Shown: one piece after another, positions 8,511-17,213 of the stretch | Layout: every line of letters starts with the position of its first letter | Position numbering within the stretch: the stretch's first letter is position 1 | Origin: Niastella sp. OAS944 | GTDB lineage: Bacteria; Bacteroidota; Bacteroidia; Chitinophagales; Chitinophagaceae | DNA length: 64,000 bases | Assembly (NCBI GenBank): GCA_024809215.1 | Contig: JANUBW010000001.1 | Span: 1,240,001-1,304,000, forward strand | Reading direction: 5' to 3' | Notes under the pieces: generated by a model | Told to the model about the DNA's origin: nothing | The model's input: only the letters and a program-made list of their open reading frames with translations | The model's database searches: none | Translations under genes and position numbers: made by a program

Positions 8511-11500
8511 TTACTCTATAACTACTTTATTTGTAAAGAGAACCTCCCCGGTTATTTTATTTATTCCTTTAATAAAATAAGTTCCTGATGTTGCAATACT
8601 GAATTGTTTAATTACACCACTTGCCAGCGTTTCTTCCTTACCTATCATTTTTCCATCAACATGGTATACCCGCACAACAGTAAGTGCCCCGGCATTGGTA
8701 AGTAATACATTGAATTTTCCTTTTGACGGTACCGGCCATACTTTGACCTGTGGCGTAGCATCGCTACCGTTCACCGTTCTTATTTCAGAAACAGCTGACT
8801 TGCCATCCAGATCTTTTTGCACCAGGCGATAATAGGTTACGCCGGTATGATCGTTCTGGTCCTGCATTGCATACTCCAGTTTTTCAGAACTGCTGCCATT
8901 CGTTGCTTTACTATCAACTTTGGCTATAGTAACAAAAGGAGCTCCGGGTGCGAAGGTGCGTTGTACTTCAAAATAATCATTGTGCTCTTCCTGCACGGTT
9001 TCCCAGGTTACAGCAACCGTTGCAGCATCTTTTCTTTTTGCTTTAAAATTTACCAGTGATATAGGCAGTGCGGCATCAGGCGTTACCCGCAAATTCACCG
9101 TGCGCGTCATGGTAGCGCCTTCTGCATCGGTAACGGTAAAATCAAATGCGGCCAGTCCGTTGGCAGTTGGAGTAAACAGTACGGTGCCGGGTGTTAGGGG
9201 ATCGGCCATTACAAAACCATTTACCGCATTGCCGGTTGTAAACATCGGGCTATTGGTATAACCGCGGGCCAGCAGTTTAAGATCGAGTGAAAATGCGGTT
9301 CCGGGGAGAATAAAGTAATGCGGTCCACCCATCCAGTCGAGGTAATCATCGAGCTGGGTAAAGCCATCCAGGTCGGCATCGTTATTGGCATCGGAAAAAT
9401 CATTGGCAGCGGAGTTTGCATTTAATCCTTTAAGTGTTTCCCACCAATTGGGCAGGCCATCACCGTCGGTATCGAATTCTGCGGCACGGTGCAGTTCGGG
9501 ATAATCTTCCCAGCCGCCTACATCGCTTACTTTATCAACCAAACCAGGCGTACCCTTGTAGCTTCCATAATAAGTGACTGTTCCATTCAATGTTTCAATT
9601 ATAATGCGAACGTCATGATCATCAAATACCGGCTGGTTACTTCCCACATTTGAAAGCACCCGTTTGTATGCGTCTTTTGCGGTTTGTGTTGCTACATATG
9701 AGTCGAAGAAAGGCGCCGCTACAAAGCTTGGATAATGCACGGCTTCCCCGCTGGCCCAGGTTTCGTTGCGCCCAAGCGATTGTGTACTTTCATCGAAATA
9801 ACCAGGCATTACATTACCCTCGCAATAATACCGCTGGGTACCCAGGCCTACTCCTTCATGATCGGCCGTTAGTGCAACAAACTTACGGGAAGCAGCACCT
9901 GGTTTGTAATAGTTGTTTACAAAGTTCACTTCATGGGCGCCGCCATCGGTAGTGCGACCGCCCCAGTTATATACAACGTTGTTACGGATGTCGAGCTTAC
10001 CTGAATAATAGCCATTGCCATCGAGGCCACCGCCCATACTCCAGTTGCGGCCTTCGCAATGCGCCAGCAAATTGTGGTGGAAGCTGCCAATATAACCACC
10101 AATAGTTGCCGCATAACCATGTGCCGTACCCGCAGGATAGTTCTGATGCCCGGCCACATTCAACGCTTCTGAGATAAGCGTTCGTTGCAGTGTAACATTT
10201 TTGGCATTTCTTGAACTGAAGGCTTCATCGATCGTCCAGCTAATGGAACAGTTGTCAACGATACTAAAATCACCTACATTACCCATACCATCTGTGGTAA
10301 CAGGCGCCCCCACCCGTACGCGCAAATGGCGCATCACAATATCTTTAGCACCGGTACCAAACGGATTGTTCCTTATACAAATGCCCTTGCCCGGAGCGGT
10401 TTGCCCGGCAATGGTGATATAATTCTGACCAACGGTCAATCTTGAGTTAAGTGTAATGATACCCGATACATCAAATACAATGGTACGGGGGCCAATATCA
10501 TTGGTAACGGCTTCGCGCAAACTACCGGGGCCATTATCGTTGAGGTTGGTAACATGCACCACTTTACCTCCACGGCCGCCACGTGCAAAACGGCCATAAC
10601 CTTCTGCATCTCTGAATGCCAGTTGGCGTGGACGGTAATACCAGATATTTCCCTTGGTTACATTGCCATTCACATCCTCCTGGTCTATTCGCCAGTAGTA
10701 ACTGTTCATACTGTATTGTGCAGTTGCTGTATAAGCAGTTGAAGTAATGCGGCCTTTGTAAAGCGATGAAGCTGGTGTTGCATTAGCAACAGAAGCAGAA
10801 TCGATACCTATATAAACATGGCTGGCCACGGCACTGGCTGCATTCGTCCAGCTCATATTCAACGTGCCATTATCAGCATCAACATGTTCATCGCCATGTG
10901 CAGGGTATGGCAACTTTGCCTGGTACAACGGATTACCTACATTGATCTCTATACCATTAAGCATAAAGTTTTTATGCGTGGCGCCGGTTGTTGTATCGGC
11001 TACAAACAACATCACCACATCCTGCCCGGGCACCGCATTGGCAAACACATAGGCGGTTGGTACGTCGGAGGTAACCGTTGAACGAACAGTAGGCATAAGG
11101 TTATCGTATTTCATGGCGCCATCTAAATACACATCAATTGGTGCGTATGTACCGGCCGCCAGATTATCGACATTATTATGATACGTAAGTATGCTATGCG
11201 TACCGGCAGGAAGACCGCTGATGCGCATTTCTATCTGGGCGCCATTGGTGCCATTATTTACACGTACCCCATCGCACACCAAACAGGCGAAATAGGGCGT
11301 TTGTATACCAGCTTTATACCAGTTGGTGTTTAGTTTATCGCCATATGGCCCTTTCCTGATGAGCTTTATGGTAACACCATTGCTTAATGAAAGAGTTGCG
11401 GTATCAACTGTAGTAGCAGGCAAAGCCCAGCCGGTATAACCCGGTTCAAGTACCTCAGCATCGGGCCGGCCGGTTTGGTTCAGGTCGATCTTAATTACAG

Positions 11501-11594
11501 GGGTTTGGGCCGAAGCATTGAAAAAGCAGCAAATAAATAAAAGGAACGGAATTGAAGTGCGCACACACTTCCTTGTTCGTAAACAGCAACGCAT
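8511..11594 (-). CDS. Secreted pectate lyase (PL1-like), T9SS cargo
   Basis: Predicted to cleave pectate by beta-elimination outside the cell; 1027 residues. A signal peptide (1-30, ending NASAQ) is followed by a malectin/CBM-like beta-sandwich (about 35-215), a fibronectin-like segment (about 225-320) and the lyase domain (about 325-690), which opens with the Bacteroidota PL1 hallmark AEGYGRFARGGRGGKVVHVT and LNDNGPGSLREAV. Calcium-type Asp repeats follow (DTDGDGLPNWWETLKGL, about 715), then a beta-sandwich and a C-terminal T9SS sorting domain (last ~80 residues, PVPSKGKFNVLL to the end). The lipoprotein and binding-protein fragment at 15.3-16.5 kb fit the same pectin locus, but SusC/SusD genes are absent. 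The exact PL subfamily is not certain. Confidence 0.9.
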   Translation of the reverse strand: MRCCLRTRKCVRTSIPFLLFICCFFNASAQTPVIKIDLNQTGRPDAEVLEPGYTGWALPATTVDTATLSLSNGVTIKLIRKGPYGDKLNTNWYKAGIQTPYFACLVCDGVRVNNGTNGAQIEMRISGLPAGTHSILTYHNNVDNLAAGTYAPIDVYLDGAMKYDNLMPTVRSTVTSDVPTAYVFANAVPGQDVVMLFVADTTTGATHKNFMLNGIEINVGNPLYQAKLPYPAHGDEHVDADNGTLNMSWTNAASAVASHVYIGIDSASVANATPASSLYKGRITSTAYTATAQYSMNSYYWRIDQEDVNGNVTKGNIWYYRPRQLAFRDAEGYGRFARGGRGGKVVHVTNLNDNGPGSLREAVTNDIGPRTIVFDVSGIITLNSRLTVGQNYITIAGQTAPGKGICIRNNPFGTGAKDIVMRHLRVRVGAPVTTDGMGNVGDFSIVDNCSISWTIDEAFSSRNAKNVTLQRTLISEALNVAGHQNYPAGTAHGYAATIGGYIGSFHHNLLAHCEGRNWSMGGGLDGNGYYSGKLDIRNNVVYNWGGRTTDGGAHEVNFVNNYYKPGAASRKFVALTADHEGVGLGTQRYYCEGNVMPGYFDESTQSLGRNETWASGEAVHYPSFVAAPFFDSYVATQTAKDAYKRVLSNVGSNQPVFDDHDVRIIIETLNGTVTYYGSYKGTPGLVDKVSDVGGWEDYPELHRAAEFDTDGDGLPNWWETLKGLNANSAANDFSDANNDADLDGFTQLDDYLDWMGGPHYFILPGTAFSLDLKLLARGYTNSPMFTTGNAVNGFVMADPLTPGTVLFTPTANGLAAFDFTVTDAEGATMTRTVNLRVTPDAALPISLVNFKAKRKDAATVAVTWETVQEEHNDYFEVQRTFAPGAPFVTIAKVDSKATNGSSSEKLEYAMQDQNDHTGVTYYRLVQKDLDGKSAVSEIRTVNGSDATPQVKVWPVPSKGKFNVLLTNAGALTVVRVYHVDGKMIGKEETLASGVIKQFSIATSGTYFIKGINKITGEVLFTNKVVIE

Positions 11595-11964
11595 ACGTTA
11601 GTTTTAAATGGTTTTATGGAACAGTAAAATGAAAAAGCCACGAAGGCGCATTCCCGGCTTAAAAACAAGCATATAGCCGGAACAACCTCCAGGTTGAGTT
11701 ATAAACAATAAATGTGAAATTGATTCGTACAGTGGGGCGGCAGAGCTATAATGTAGCAGTAAATAGCAATGCAATCGCGTATGGCAAATTAGTTAGCCTG
11801 GCAACGGTTAAAAATGGAATATTCTATTTTTTTGATGTATTATTCGTTTACGCAAAAAATAACTGTTATATGTAAATTATTATTCCTCTTTTACGTTTTT
11901 TAGCTGAATTACAGAAATCTATAAATTCCGATTAAATTCGCTGTAACCAAACCGTACTGGACTT
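11595..11964. other. Intergenic region, 370 bases
   Basis: Divergent spacer between the pectate lyase gene (minus) and the membrane protein gene at 11965 (plus). It is AT-rich, especially 11820-11945, and must hold promoters for both genes. I see no convincing open frame, RNA or repeat, and no exact TAnnTTTG element close to either start. Confidence 0.5.
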
Positions 11965-12732
11965 ATGTTAACATTCAAAATAAAACCCAACGGATTTAAA
12001 GAGATCAGAAAGAAGATCTTGCTTTTTAGTATTCCCGGTTTCGTAATAGGTGCTGTTTTTACGGGTACCTCTCTTTACACCAGTACCATGAACCGGAGGA
12101 ATGATGTAACACCCGGGTATGTTCCTGATCATTCAATGCAGCTTATTGACCTCGCTACCTACTTGCCCATTGTGATCTTTATTGCAATTCTTGGGTTTGG
12201 ACTTAACCGGATGCTGAAAAAAACGAAAAAGACACTTGATAGCTATGAATTGACCATCTCTGATAACCTCATTGCGCGGGAACAATTAAACACCCCTACC
12301 ATCTCCATTTATATAAGTGAGGTTCAGGAAATAATTAAACGCAAAAAAGGCGGCTTTTACATAAAAGGTGAAAAAGCCCGCGATCTTATTATAGTGCCAA
12401 AACAAATTGAAAACCCGGAACAACTGGAAATTGCGTTGGAGAAAATAAAACCGCTTGTATCAAAGGGTAAAGCAGCCGATCAACTAAAATGGCAGGCGTT
12501 GTTAGGTCTTGCTTCCATGGCATTATTGATAACAGTGAACGTATCCCTGAATAAGACCGTTGTTGCCATTGGCGGAACGCTGTTTTTGGGACTCACCGTG
12601 TATAATTTTGTTCAGGCGCAGAAAAGTAAGAACATAGATTACAAAACTAAAAGGACCAGGTGGATCAGTTTGGTGTTGTCGTTCTTTGTTATATACGTAA
12701 TGTATATAAAGCTTACAGGTAACTTCTTCTAA
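11965..12732 (+). CDS. Membrane protein with internal PH-like region, unknown function
   Basis: A 255-residue protein that I do not recognise. Hydrophobic helices lie at about 20-38, 66-84, 172-190, 194-210 and 231-248. Between the second and third helices is a soluble region of ~85 residues with alternating strands (SYELTISDNLIARE, ISIYISEVQEIIKRKKGGFYIKG, LIIVPKQIENPEQLEIALEKI), a pattern like the small PH-type domains of YcxB/bPH2 membrane proteins. Starts at ATG. The S24-like gene follows 41 bases downstream on the same strand and could share its transcript. Confidence 0.75.
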   Translation: MLTFKIKPNGFKEIRKKILLFSIPGFVIGAVFTGTSLYTSTMNRRNDVTPGYVPDHSMQLIDLATYLPIVIFIAILGFGLNRMLKKTKKTLDSYELTISDNLIAREQLNTPTISIYISEVQEIIKRKKGGFYIKGEKARDLIIVPKQIENPEQLEIALEKIKPLVSKGKAADQLKWQALLGLASMALLITVNVSLNKTVVAIGGTLFLGLTVYNFVQAQKSKNIDYKTKRTRWISLVLSFFVIYVMYIKLTGNFF

Positions 12733-12773
12733 AAAAAAGAGGAATCGTATCTTTATATTACAAACAGGTGTGC

Positions 12774-13259
12774 ATGGAAAATAGTAACAACAAAGGATTG
12801 CAGGAGCTGGAGGCTACATTGGGCAAACCTAAATACTATATAGATGCACCGGATAAAATACCGGGTGAGCAATACTACTGGTTCCCCAACCAGGGCGATA
12901 GCATGAACGATAACACACCGGGCGCCATTCCTGGCGGCAGTCTTACCCTTGGCCGCTTGTTAACCGTAAATGACATTGCCAAAATACCATTGCACCGGCC
13001 CATGGTGTTTATAATTGAATACAATGGCGAACGGTTTTGTTTGCTGAAAAGCCCTTCTCAAATAAAAACTGCCGACGAAAATACCGGTGTTGACCAGCTT
13101 TGCCTTCACAGCTATAACCCGGCTGCGGGTTACGATGATCTGTGGGTGCCGTTCAAACATATCAAATACATTTTTGTGATTGAAAGGGTTCGCCGCCCCA
13201 ATGGAACTGAGTTTGTACCGGAAATAAGAACGCCCCCTAAAAACGGAGGCGTTCAATAA
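12774..13259 (+). CDS. LexA/S24-like domain protein without a DNA-binding domain
   Basis: 161 residues resembling only the C-terminal peptidase domain of LexA/CI/UmuD. Visible are NQGDSMND (nucleophile candidate Ser43), the IPGGSLTLGRLL segment equivalent to the I..GD motif, ERFCLLKSP with general-base candidate Lys92, and the closing LHSYNP ... DLWVPFKHIKYIFVIERVRR that matches the L.S.NP....V....I..I..V pattern. No helix-turn-helix and no obvious Ala-Gly cleavage site precede it, so it is not a normal SOS repressor. The ATG at 12774 is preferred over an in-frame GTG at 12768. It converges on the HD-Pnk gene with only three bases between stops. Confidence 0.75.
   Translation: MENSNNKGLQELEATLGKPKYYIDAPDKIPGEQYYWFPNQGDSMNDNTPGAIPGGSLTLGRLLTVNDIAKIPLHRPMVFIIEYNGERFCLLKSPSQIKTADENTGVDQLCLHSYNPAAGYDDLWVPFKHIKYIFVIERVRRPNGTEFVPEIRTPPKNGGVQ
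13228..13254. terminator. Bidirectional terminator-like hairpin between convergent genes
   Basis: GAACGCCcCC pairs with GGaGGCGTTC around TAAAAAC at the very end of the S24-like coding region. On the minus strand the stem is followed by TTATTTC, so it may mainly end HD-Pnk transcripts. Confidence 0.45.
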
Positions 13260-13262
13260 ACA

Positions 13263-14372
13263 TCAGTCTTTGATAAAGTAAACCACTTCATGCGCTTCCC
13301 AGGGCGCGGGCACTTCCAGTTTGCCAACCAGTTTATCTACTGCATTTTTCGGCACAACCGCTTCGCGGTTTTTATTCTGCACATGCAATTTATTATAAGG
13401 TACTTCTATATACACAATTTTTACATAGGCCTTATAAGTAATAAACAGGTCAATCAATTGCGACCGCATTTGCCTGGTTATATTGGTGGCGTTCCAAACA
13501 AAATGTCGCTTTTTGCGTAAATGTTCCCTGGCCTGTTCTTTTGCCAGTTGCACCACGGTACCATTACCGCTTTTATCGGTGGGGGCAATTTTATTTGCCC
13601 GGCGAATTTCATCCAGATTAATAACAGGCCAATCGGTATAATACTGCCGTACATACGTATCCTTGCCCGAACCAGGTAATCCGCAAAGTATAATGACCGT
13701 AGAACCAAATTCATCAAAAGGAACAAACCCCGGTGAGCTATTCTCTTTATTAAAATAATGGAACTGGGCATGTGGCGTTTTAAACGCCTTTGTCTTTCCC
13801 CAACAGTCATGTTCCTGGCACAAAGCCTCAAACAGATCTATACGATATAAAAGTTCCTGCTGGTCGTTACATACCCTTCCCAATGCATCGGCCCTTGCCA
13901 GCAGGGAAAGTAGCTTCGTATCAACTACCAACGCAGCCTCTATAACCGTTCTTGCCGGATCCCGCCTTTCAATGGCCCAAATGGGTTGTCCATGCAGCCG
14001 CACCAGTTGCACTATTTGTTCCCGAATATGAAATGGCGCCCGCAGTTCGGTGTATAAGAGCTGCCGTGCAGTCATAGCACCTTTTTTCGAATGCCCCTTT
14101 GAGGTAATGCTTCCATCAGGTTCATGTACGGTAGTGGACCGCTTTTCTACATCGTGTAACAATGCAGCCGCCCATAGTATCTCCTGTTCCTGTGCCGGCA
14201 GGTTTTTATATCCTTCCAGTTGCTGCAAGGCCTCCAGCACCATGCGCGTATGAACGGCCACGTTCCCTTCGGCATGATGCACAGGGTCTTGCGGAACAGT
14301 TTCCATATCACGTACCCAACTGAACTGAGCCTGCAAACTATCCCAGTCTTTATTGATTGTTAAAGTCCACAT
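13263..14372 (-). CDS. HD-Pnk: 2',3'-phosphoesterase/5'-OH polynucleotide kinase
   Basis: RNA end-healing enzyme. Residues 1-200 form an HD phosphohydrolase domain (His33, His41, LLHDVEKR with His73-Asp74, Asp151); residues 220-369 form a P-loop polynucleotide kinase (Walker A GLPGSGKDT at 231-239, INLDEIRR near 251-258). This order matches the HD-Pnk family characterised in Runella slithyformis, in which the HD part removes a 2',3' phosphate and the kinase phosphorylates a 5'-OH. Its start overlaps the end of the RNA ligase gene by 23 bases, so the two are translationally coupled and together could heal and seal broken RNA, probably tRNA. The damage that triggers it is unknown. Confidence 0.9.
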   Translation of the reverse strand: MWTLTINKDWDSLQAQFSWVRDMETVPQDPVHHAEGNVAVHTRMVLEALQQLEGYKNLPAQEQEILWAAALLHDVEKRSTTVHEPDGSITSKGHSKKGAMTARQLLYTELRAPFHIREQIVQLVRLHGQPIWAIERRDPARTVIEAALVVDTKLLSLLARADALGRVCNDQQELLYRIDLFEALCQEHDCWGKTKAFKTPHAQFHYFNKENSSPGFVPFDEFGSTVIILCGLPGSGKDTYVRQYYTDWPVINLDEIRRANKIAPTDKSGNGTVVQLAKEQAREHLRKKRHFVWNATNITRQMRSQLIDLFITYKAYVKIVYIEVPYNKLHVQNKNREAVVPKNAVDKLVGKLEVPAPWEAHEVVYFIKD

Positions 14373-15063
14373 ACTGCCCTCCTTCGTATTTTAAACCAGC
14401 ACGTTTCCAGTTCCGCGTCCAGTGCTCGTTTGTTTTTACATGCCCTTTGCGCACCCATTTAAATACATTGTGTGCAAATTCCTCGCGGTGAAAAGCAGCT
14501 GCATTCCGGCTTACTATACCTTCCAGCGTACAGGGTTTTCCGGTAGCCGTATCAACCGGATCGAACGCACCGGCCGTACCAACAACGTTCATTATCTTTT
14601 GCTCGAACAAATGCCGGTCGTGGGGTGTAGGCTCTATTTCAATCTGCGGTACTGTTGGCAGATCGAGCATAGCTGCATAGAATTTCACTTCTTCCCAACT
14701 TAACCAGCGACCCTGTTCCCGAACAGCAAATACATAAAAATGATGATCGAGTTGTTGGTACCTGATGGAATGAACGGCATACAGGTTCTCTAAAAAAATT
14801 TCCAGATCGCCCAGGTCATTCTTTACCCGCTGCCAAAATTCGCGCAACGTGGCAGTCCAGGGCGAGGTGGTGGGCGCTGCATGCGAACGTGCAAATACGC
14901 CCCATTTGCTCAAACAGTTATTTTCACCATCGAGCTTTTCGGTATGTACTACCGTTTTTATTTGTTGAAGGTCGCTCCAGTAATCAAAATTGATCCTGTC
15001 ATCGCTGGTTGTTCCCGGCGAAAAGGGATAATGATATGTGCGACCGTATTTCTCTGATTGCAT
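14350..15063 (-). CDS. ATP-dependent RNA ligase
   Basis: Seals 3'-OH/5'-phosphate RNA ends through a ligase-AMP intermediate; 237 residues from the ATG at 15063 (an in-frame TTG lies six bases upstream). The nucleotidyltransferase motifs are all visible: motif I TEKLDGEN with the AMP-accepting Lys43, the following FARSH, motif III HHFYVFAVRE, motif IV CTLEGIVSR and motif V HNVFKWVRKGHV. There is no extra C-terminal domain, which fits the small Rnl-type ligases that accompany end-healing enzymes. First gene of a two-gene operon with HD-Pnk; overlap 23 bases. Could join nicked tRNA anticodon loops; that is inference from the family. Confidence 0.88.
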   Translation of the reverse strand: MQSEKYGRTYHYPFSPGTTSDDRINFDYWSDLQQIKTVVHTEKLDGENNCLSKWGVFARSHAAPTTSPWTATLREFWQRVKNDLGDLEIFLENLYAVHSIRYQQLDHHFYVFAVREQGRWLSWEEVKFYAAMLDLPTVPQIEIEPTPHDRHLFEQKIMNVVGTAGAFDPVDTATGKPCTLEGIVSRNAAAFHREEFAHNVFKWVRKGHVKTNEHWTRNWKRAGLKYEGGQYVDFNNQ

Positions 15064-15222
15064 AAACAAAGTAATACGTGAGTAAGATTAAAAGAAAATC
15101 GGTAACACTCTTAGTGAAGAGCATCAAATAGAAAGGGATGATATGTGGGAGCGATTACATAACACAAGGTTTACCTTGTTTTGAATTGAGTGCAAAAATA
15201 CAGCTTTTTCTGATTAATACAA

Positions 15223-15245
15223 ATGGGGCCGCTTGGCGGCCCCAT
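15223..15245 (-). terminator. Perfect 10-bp terminator hairpin
   Basis: ATGGGGCCGC pairs perfectly with GCGGCCCCAT around a 3-base loop. On the minus strand it is followed by TTGTATTAATC, a weak T-tract, and lies 37 bases after the DUF4998 lipoprotein stop. Confidence 0.7.
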
Positions 15246-15281
15246 GTACATAACAATCGACTATATAGTATTCATCAACCA

Positions 15282-15980
15282 TTAACGTGTAATGTATTGG
15301 GTGGCAAACGTATCAATACAGGTTGAGTCGGGCCGGTAAAATGTGCGATAAGAGAATTTCGCTTTCTGAAAATCAAAACCATTTAAACCGGTCTTCATAT
15401 CCTTAACAGGCACATCTATCTTAACCATATTACCCGAAGGATTTTTAGGATACAACACCTCTGTATATAAAGTGGTTGCCAAAGCAGCATCCCAATTAAT
15501 TGTTGTGCTATCGCTGGCAGATGTATAAGTAACAGAAGTAAGGTAACGGTTTGTCAACGATTTGCGATAAATGTCGCCATATGACCTGCCCACCACATAT
15601 ACCGGCACCGACCTGATGCCTTCGAGGTCATATGTATAAACGGTAAATGTGATAACGCTTTCGGGCAGGGGAATTGTTTGTTCAAACTTATTTCCCGTTA
15701 CACTTCTTTTTATATCATACACCAGCGAATCTTTATTGGTGTTCCAGAGCACCTTAACAGTCGCCACTTTAGGATCGGCAGTTAATAGACCAGAAATACG
15801 AACCCTTTCTTTACCTGATAATACCTTTAAGGAATCGAGCGTGCCGGGATATATAATTTCACCACCGGGCGTATACTTTTTATATTCATCCCATTTGGAA
15901 CAGGAAACAACAGTGAGCATCGTGAATAGCAGCAATACGGTAAGCATGCGCCTGTTTATATATTGAATTAGCTTTTTCAT
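15282..15980 (-). CDS. DUF4998-type lipoprotein
   Basis: 232 residues with a lipoprotein signal: a basic start, a hydrophobic core and the lipobox VVSC, giving a lipidated Cys27 followed by SKWDEYKKY. The body has two fibronectin-like beta regions (about 45-125 and 135-225). The family, as I recognise it, accompanies SusC/SusD and DUF5000-type proteins in polysaccharide-utilisation loci and sits on the cell surface. The broken discoidin-like gene 18 bases upstream on the same strand fits that arrangement, and the pectate lyase 4 kb further suggests pectin. The DUF assignment is from memory of the pattern, not a search. Confidence 0.75.
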   Translation of the reverse strand: MKKLIQYINRRMLTVLLLFTMLTVVSCSKWDEYKKYTPGGEIIYPGTLDSLKVLSGKERVRISGLLTADPKVATVKVLWNTNKDSLVYDIKRSVTGNKFEQTIPLPESVITFTVYTYDLEGIRSVPVYVVGRSYGDIYRKSLTNRYLTSVTYTSASDSTTINWDAALATTLYTEVLYPKNPSGNMVKIDVPVKDMKTGLNGFDFQKAKFSYRTFYRPDSTCIDTFATQYITR

Positions 15981-15998
15981 AATTATTTTATTTTTTGT

Positions 15999-16520
15999 TT
16001 ATCGGGGATCGCCATAAACACTTATCTCATTTATACTTTGTGCAGTACCGCCTGCAAAATTCTCCAGGCAGCGAACACGAATGTACCGTACCCTCGGAGC
16101 CGTAAGGGGCATTTCAAAATTAAAACCGGCAGTGGCCGTAGCCTGGTCTAATGCATTATCAGTTCCGTACGGCTGGTTCGATGGCTTTACGACTTCGTAG
16201 GTACCAAGTAACGTCCAGCTATTATCAAGCGATCCATCGGAAGTTGGATTGGTTGAACCATACAACTCAAAGCGCTTCATGGTAGTGAGATAATACCACC
16301 TGCTGCCTTCGGGGTACGGTCGTATCCACACCCGGCTTAGCCTGGCTGTTATACCCATATCGAAAGTGATCATATGGGGCTGGTTGCCCCCCTTCGACTG
16401 ATCGGTAAAACTTGTATATGGCCAGCCAAATCTTCCATCCCAGGCGTACTCCAAACGCGCGCCATTGGTTACCTGCGGGGCATCATTTGGCATAGCCACA
16501 CCCATACCCAAAACCCGTTT
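15999..16520 (-). pseudogene. C-terminal fragment of a PUL carbohydrate-binding lipoprotein
   Basis: Only the last ~165 residues of what looks like a DUF4959/DUF5000-type surface lipoprotein remain: a discoidin (F5/8 type C-like) beta-sandwich with WDGRFGWPYTSF, HMITFDMG, RVWIRPYPEG, FELYGSTNP and the end YIRVRCLENF ... INEISVYGD. An open frame continues to a start-like codon at 16577, but the residues before MPNDAP (about 16,500 upward) do not look like this family and lie opposite the end of an unrelated plus-strand gene remnant. There is no signal peptide, no N-terminal domains and no SusC/SusD upstream. I read this as a deletion or rearrangement junction near 16,500-16,530. Confidence 0.6.
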
Positions 16521-16812
16521 CGCTGAGAAAAACTTTGAAACAATAAAAAAGATATTGCTTGCTCTTAATTCAACCAAATGTGATTACTATATCGTTGACG
16601 AAAGCCTTAACCCCTACATTTACGAAACAGCTGAATACAAAAAGTATTTTGGCAACTGCGGTCAACCGAAAAACGATCGCTACCCTGTGAAGAGGTTCGT
16701 TATCAGCTATAATAACAAAAAAAGATTGACGCAGGACCATTTTGAATTCTTACGTACCGATAATGGATACAAATTAATTGGCGTACAGCTGAACTCGGCA
16801 AAATTGCAATGA
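16510..16812 (+). pseudogene. C-terminal remnant of an unrecognised gene
   Basis: About 100 residues of coding-like sequence (from KTRFAEKNFETIKKIL to GVQLNSAKLQ) with polar, globular composition and one Asp-Tyr-Tyr-rich stretch. The open frame begins upstream, but its first residues run antisense through the discoidin fragment, so the real N-terminus has been lost. It abuts the broken minus-strand gene and marks the other side of the rearrangement. The parent family is not recognised. It could alternatively be a short functional gene starting inside the junction. Confidence 0.45.
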
Positions 16813-16866
16813 ACCCGAACCCGGCATTTAAATTGCAACAATAAACATTGAAAAACATATTCCACT

Positions 16867-17157
16867 ATGACACTCACAGAGTTATTAATACTTCTTGTTA
16901 TTGCCGCCATTTGCGGGGCAGTTGGTCAATCACTTGCCGGGTACGACCTGGGCGGTTGCCTGGTTTCCATTGTGGTAGGGTTTATTGGCGCATATATTGG
17001 TTTATGGATAGCGGGAAAATTTGGCTTGCCCGAAATATTTGCCATTCATGTAGGCGGAAAAACTTTCCCTATCGTTTGGGCAGTTGTGGGGTCGGCAGTC
17101 TTTACATTAATAATAGCACTGATACGAGGGGCTATATTTGGAAGGAATCGGCTATAA
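16867..17157 (+). CDS. GlsB/YeaQ/YmgE-family stress membrane protein
   Basis: 96 residues, three transmembrane helices (about 4-22, 31-50, 68-87), with the glycine-rich pattern of the transglycosylase-associated protein family (LAGYDLGGCLVSIVVGFIGAYIG and a closing GAIFGR). Inner-membrane protein linked to general stress in other bacteria; the mechanism is not known. Stands alone, 54 bases after the gene remnant and convergent with the TetR gene. Confidence 0.85.
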   Translation: MTLTELLILLVIAAICGAVGQSLAGYDLGGCLVSIVVGFIGAYIGLWIAGKFGLPEIFAIHVGGKTFPIVWAVVGSAVFTLIIALIRGAIFGRNRL

Positions 17158-17213
17158 CAGAACGCCTGCCCGTTTACGAGCATGTTTGGTGAGACGTTAA
17201 TTAAGATGGATGA

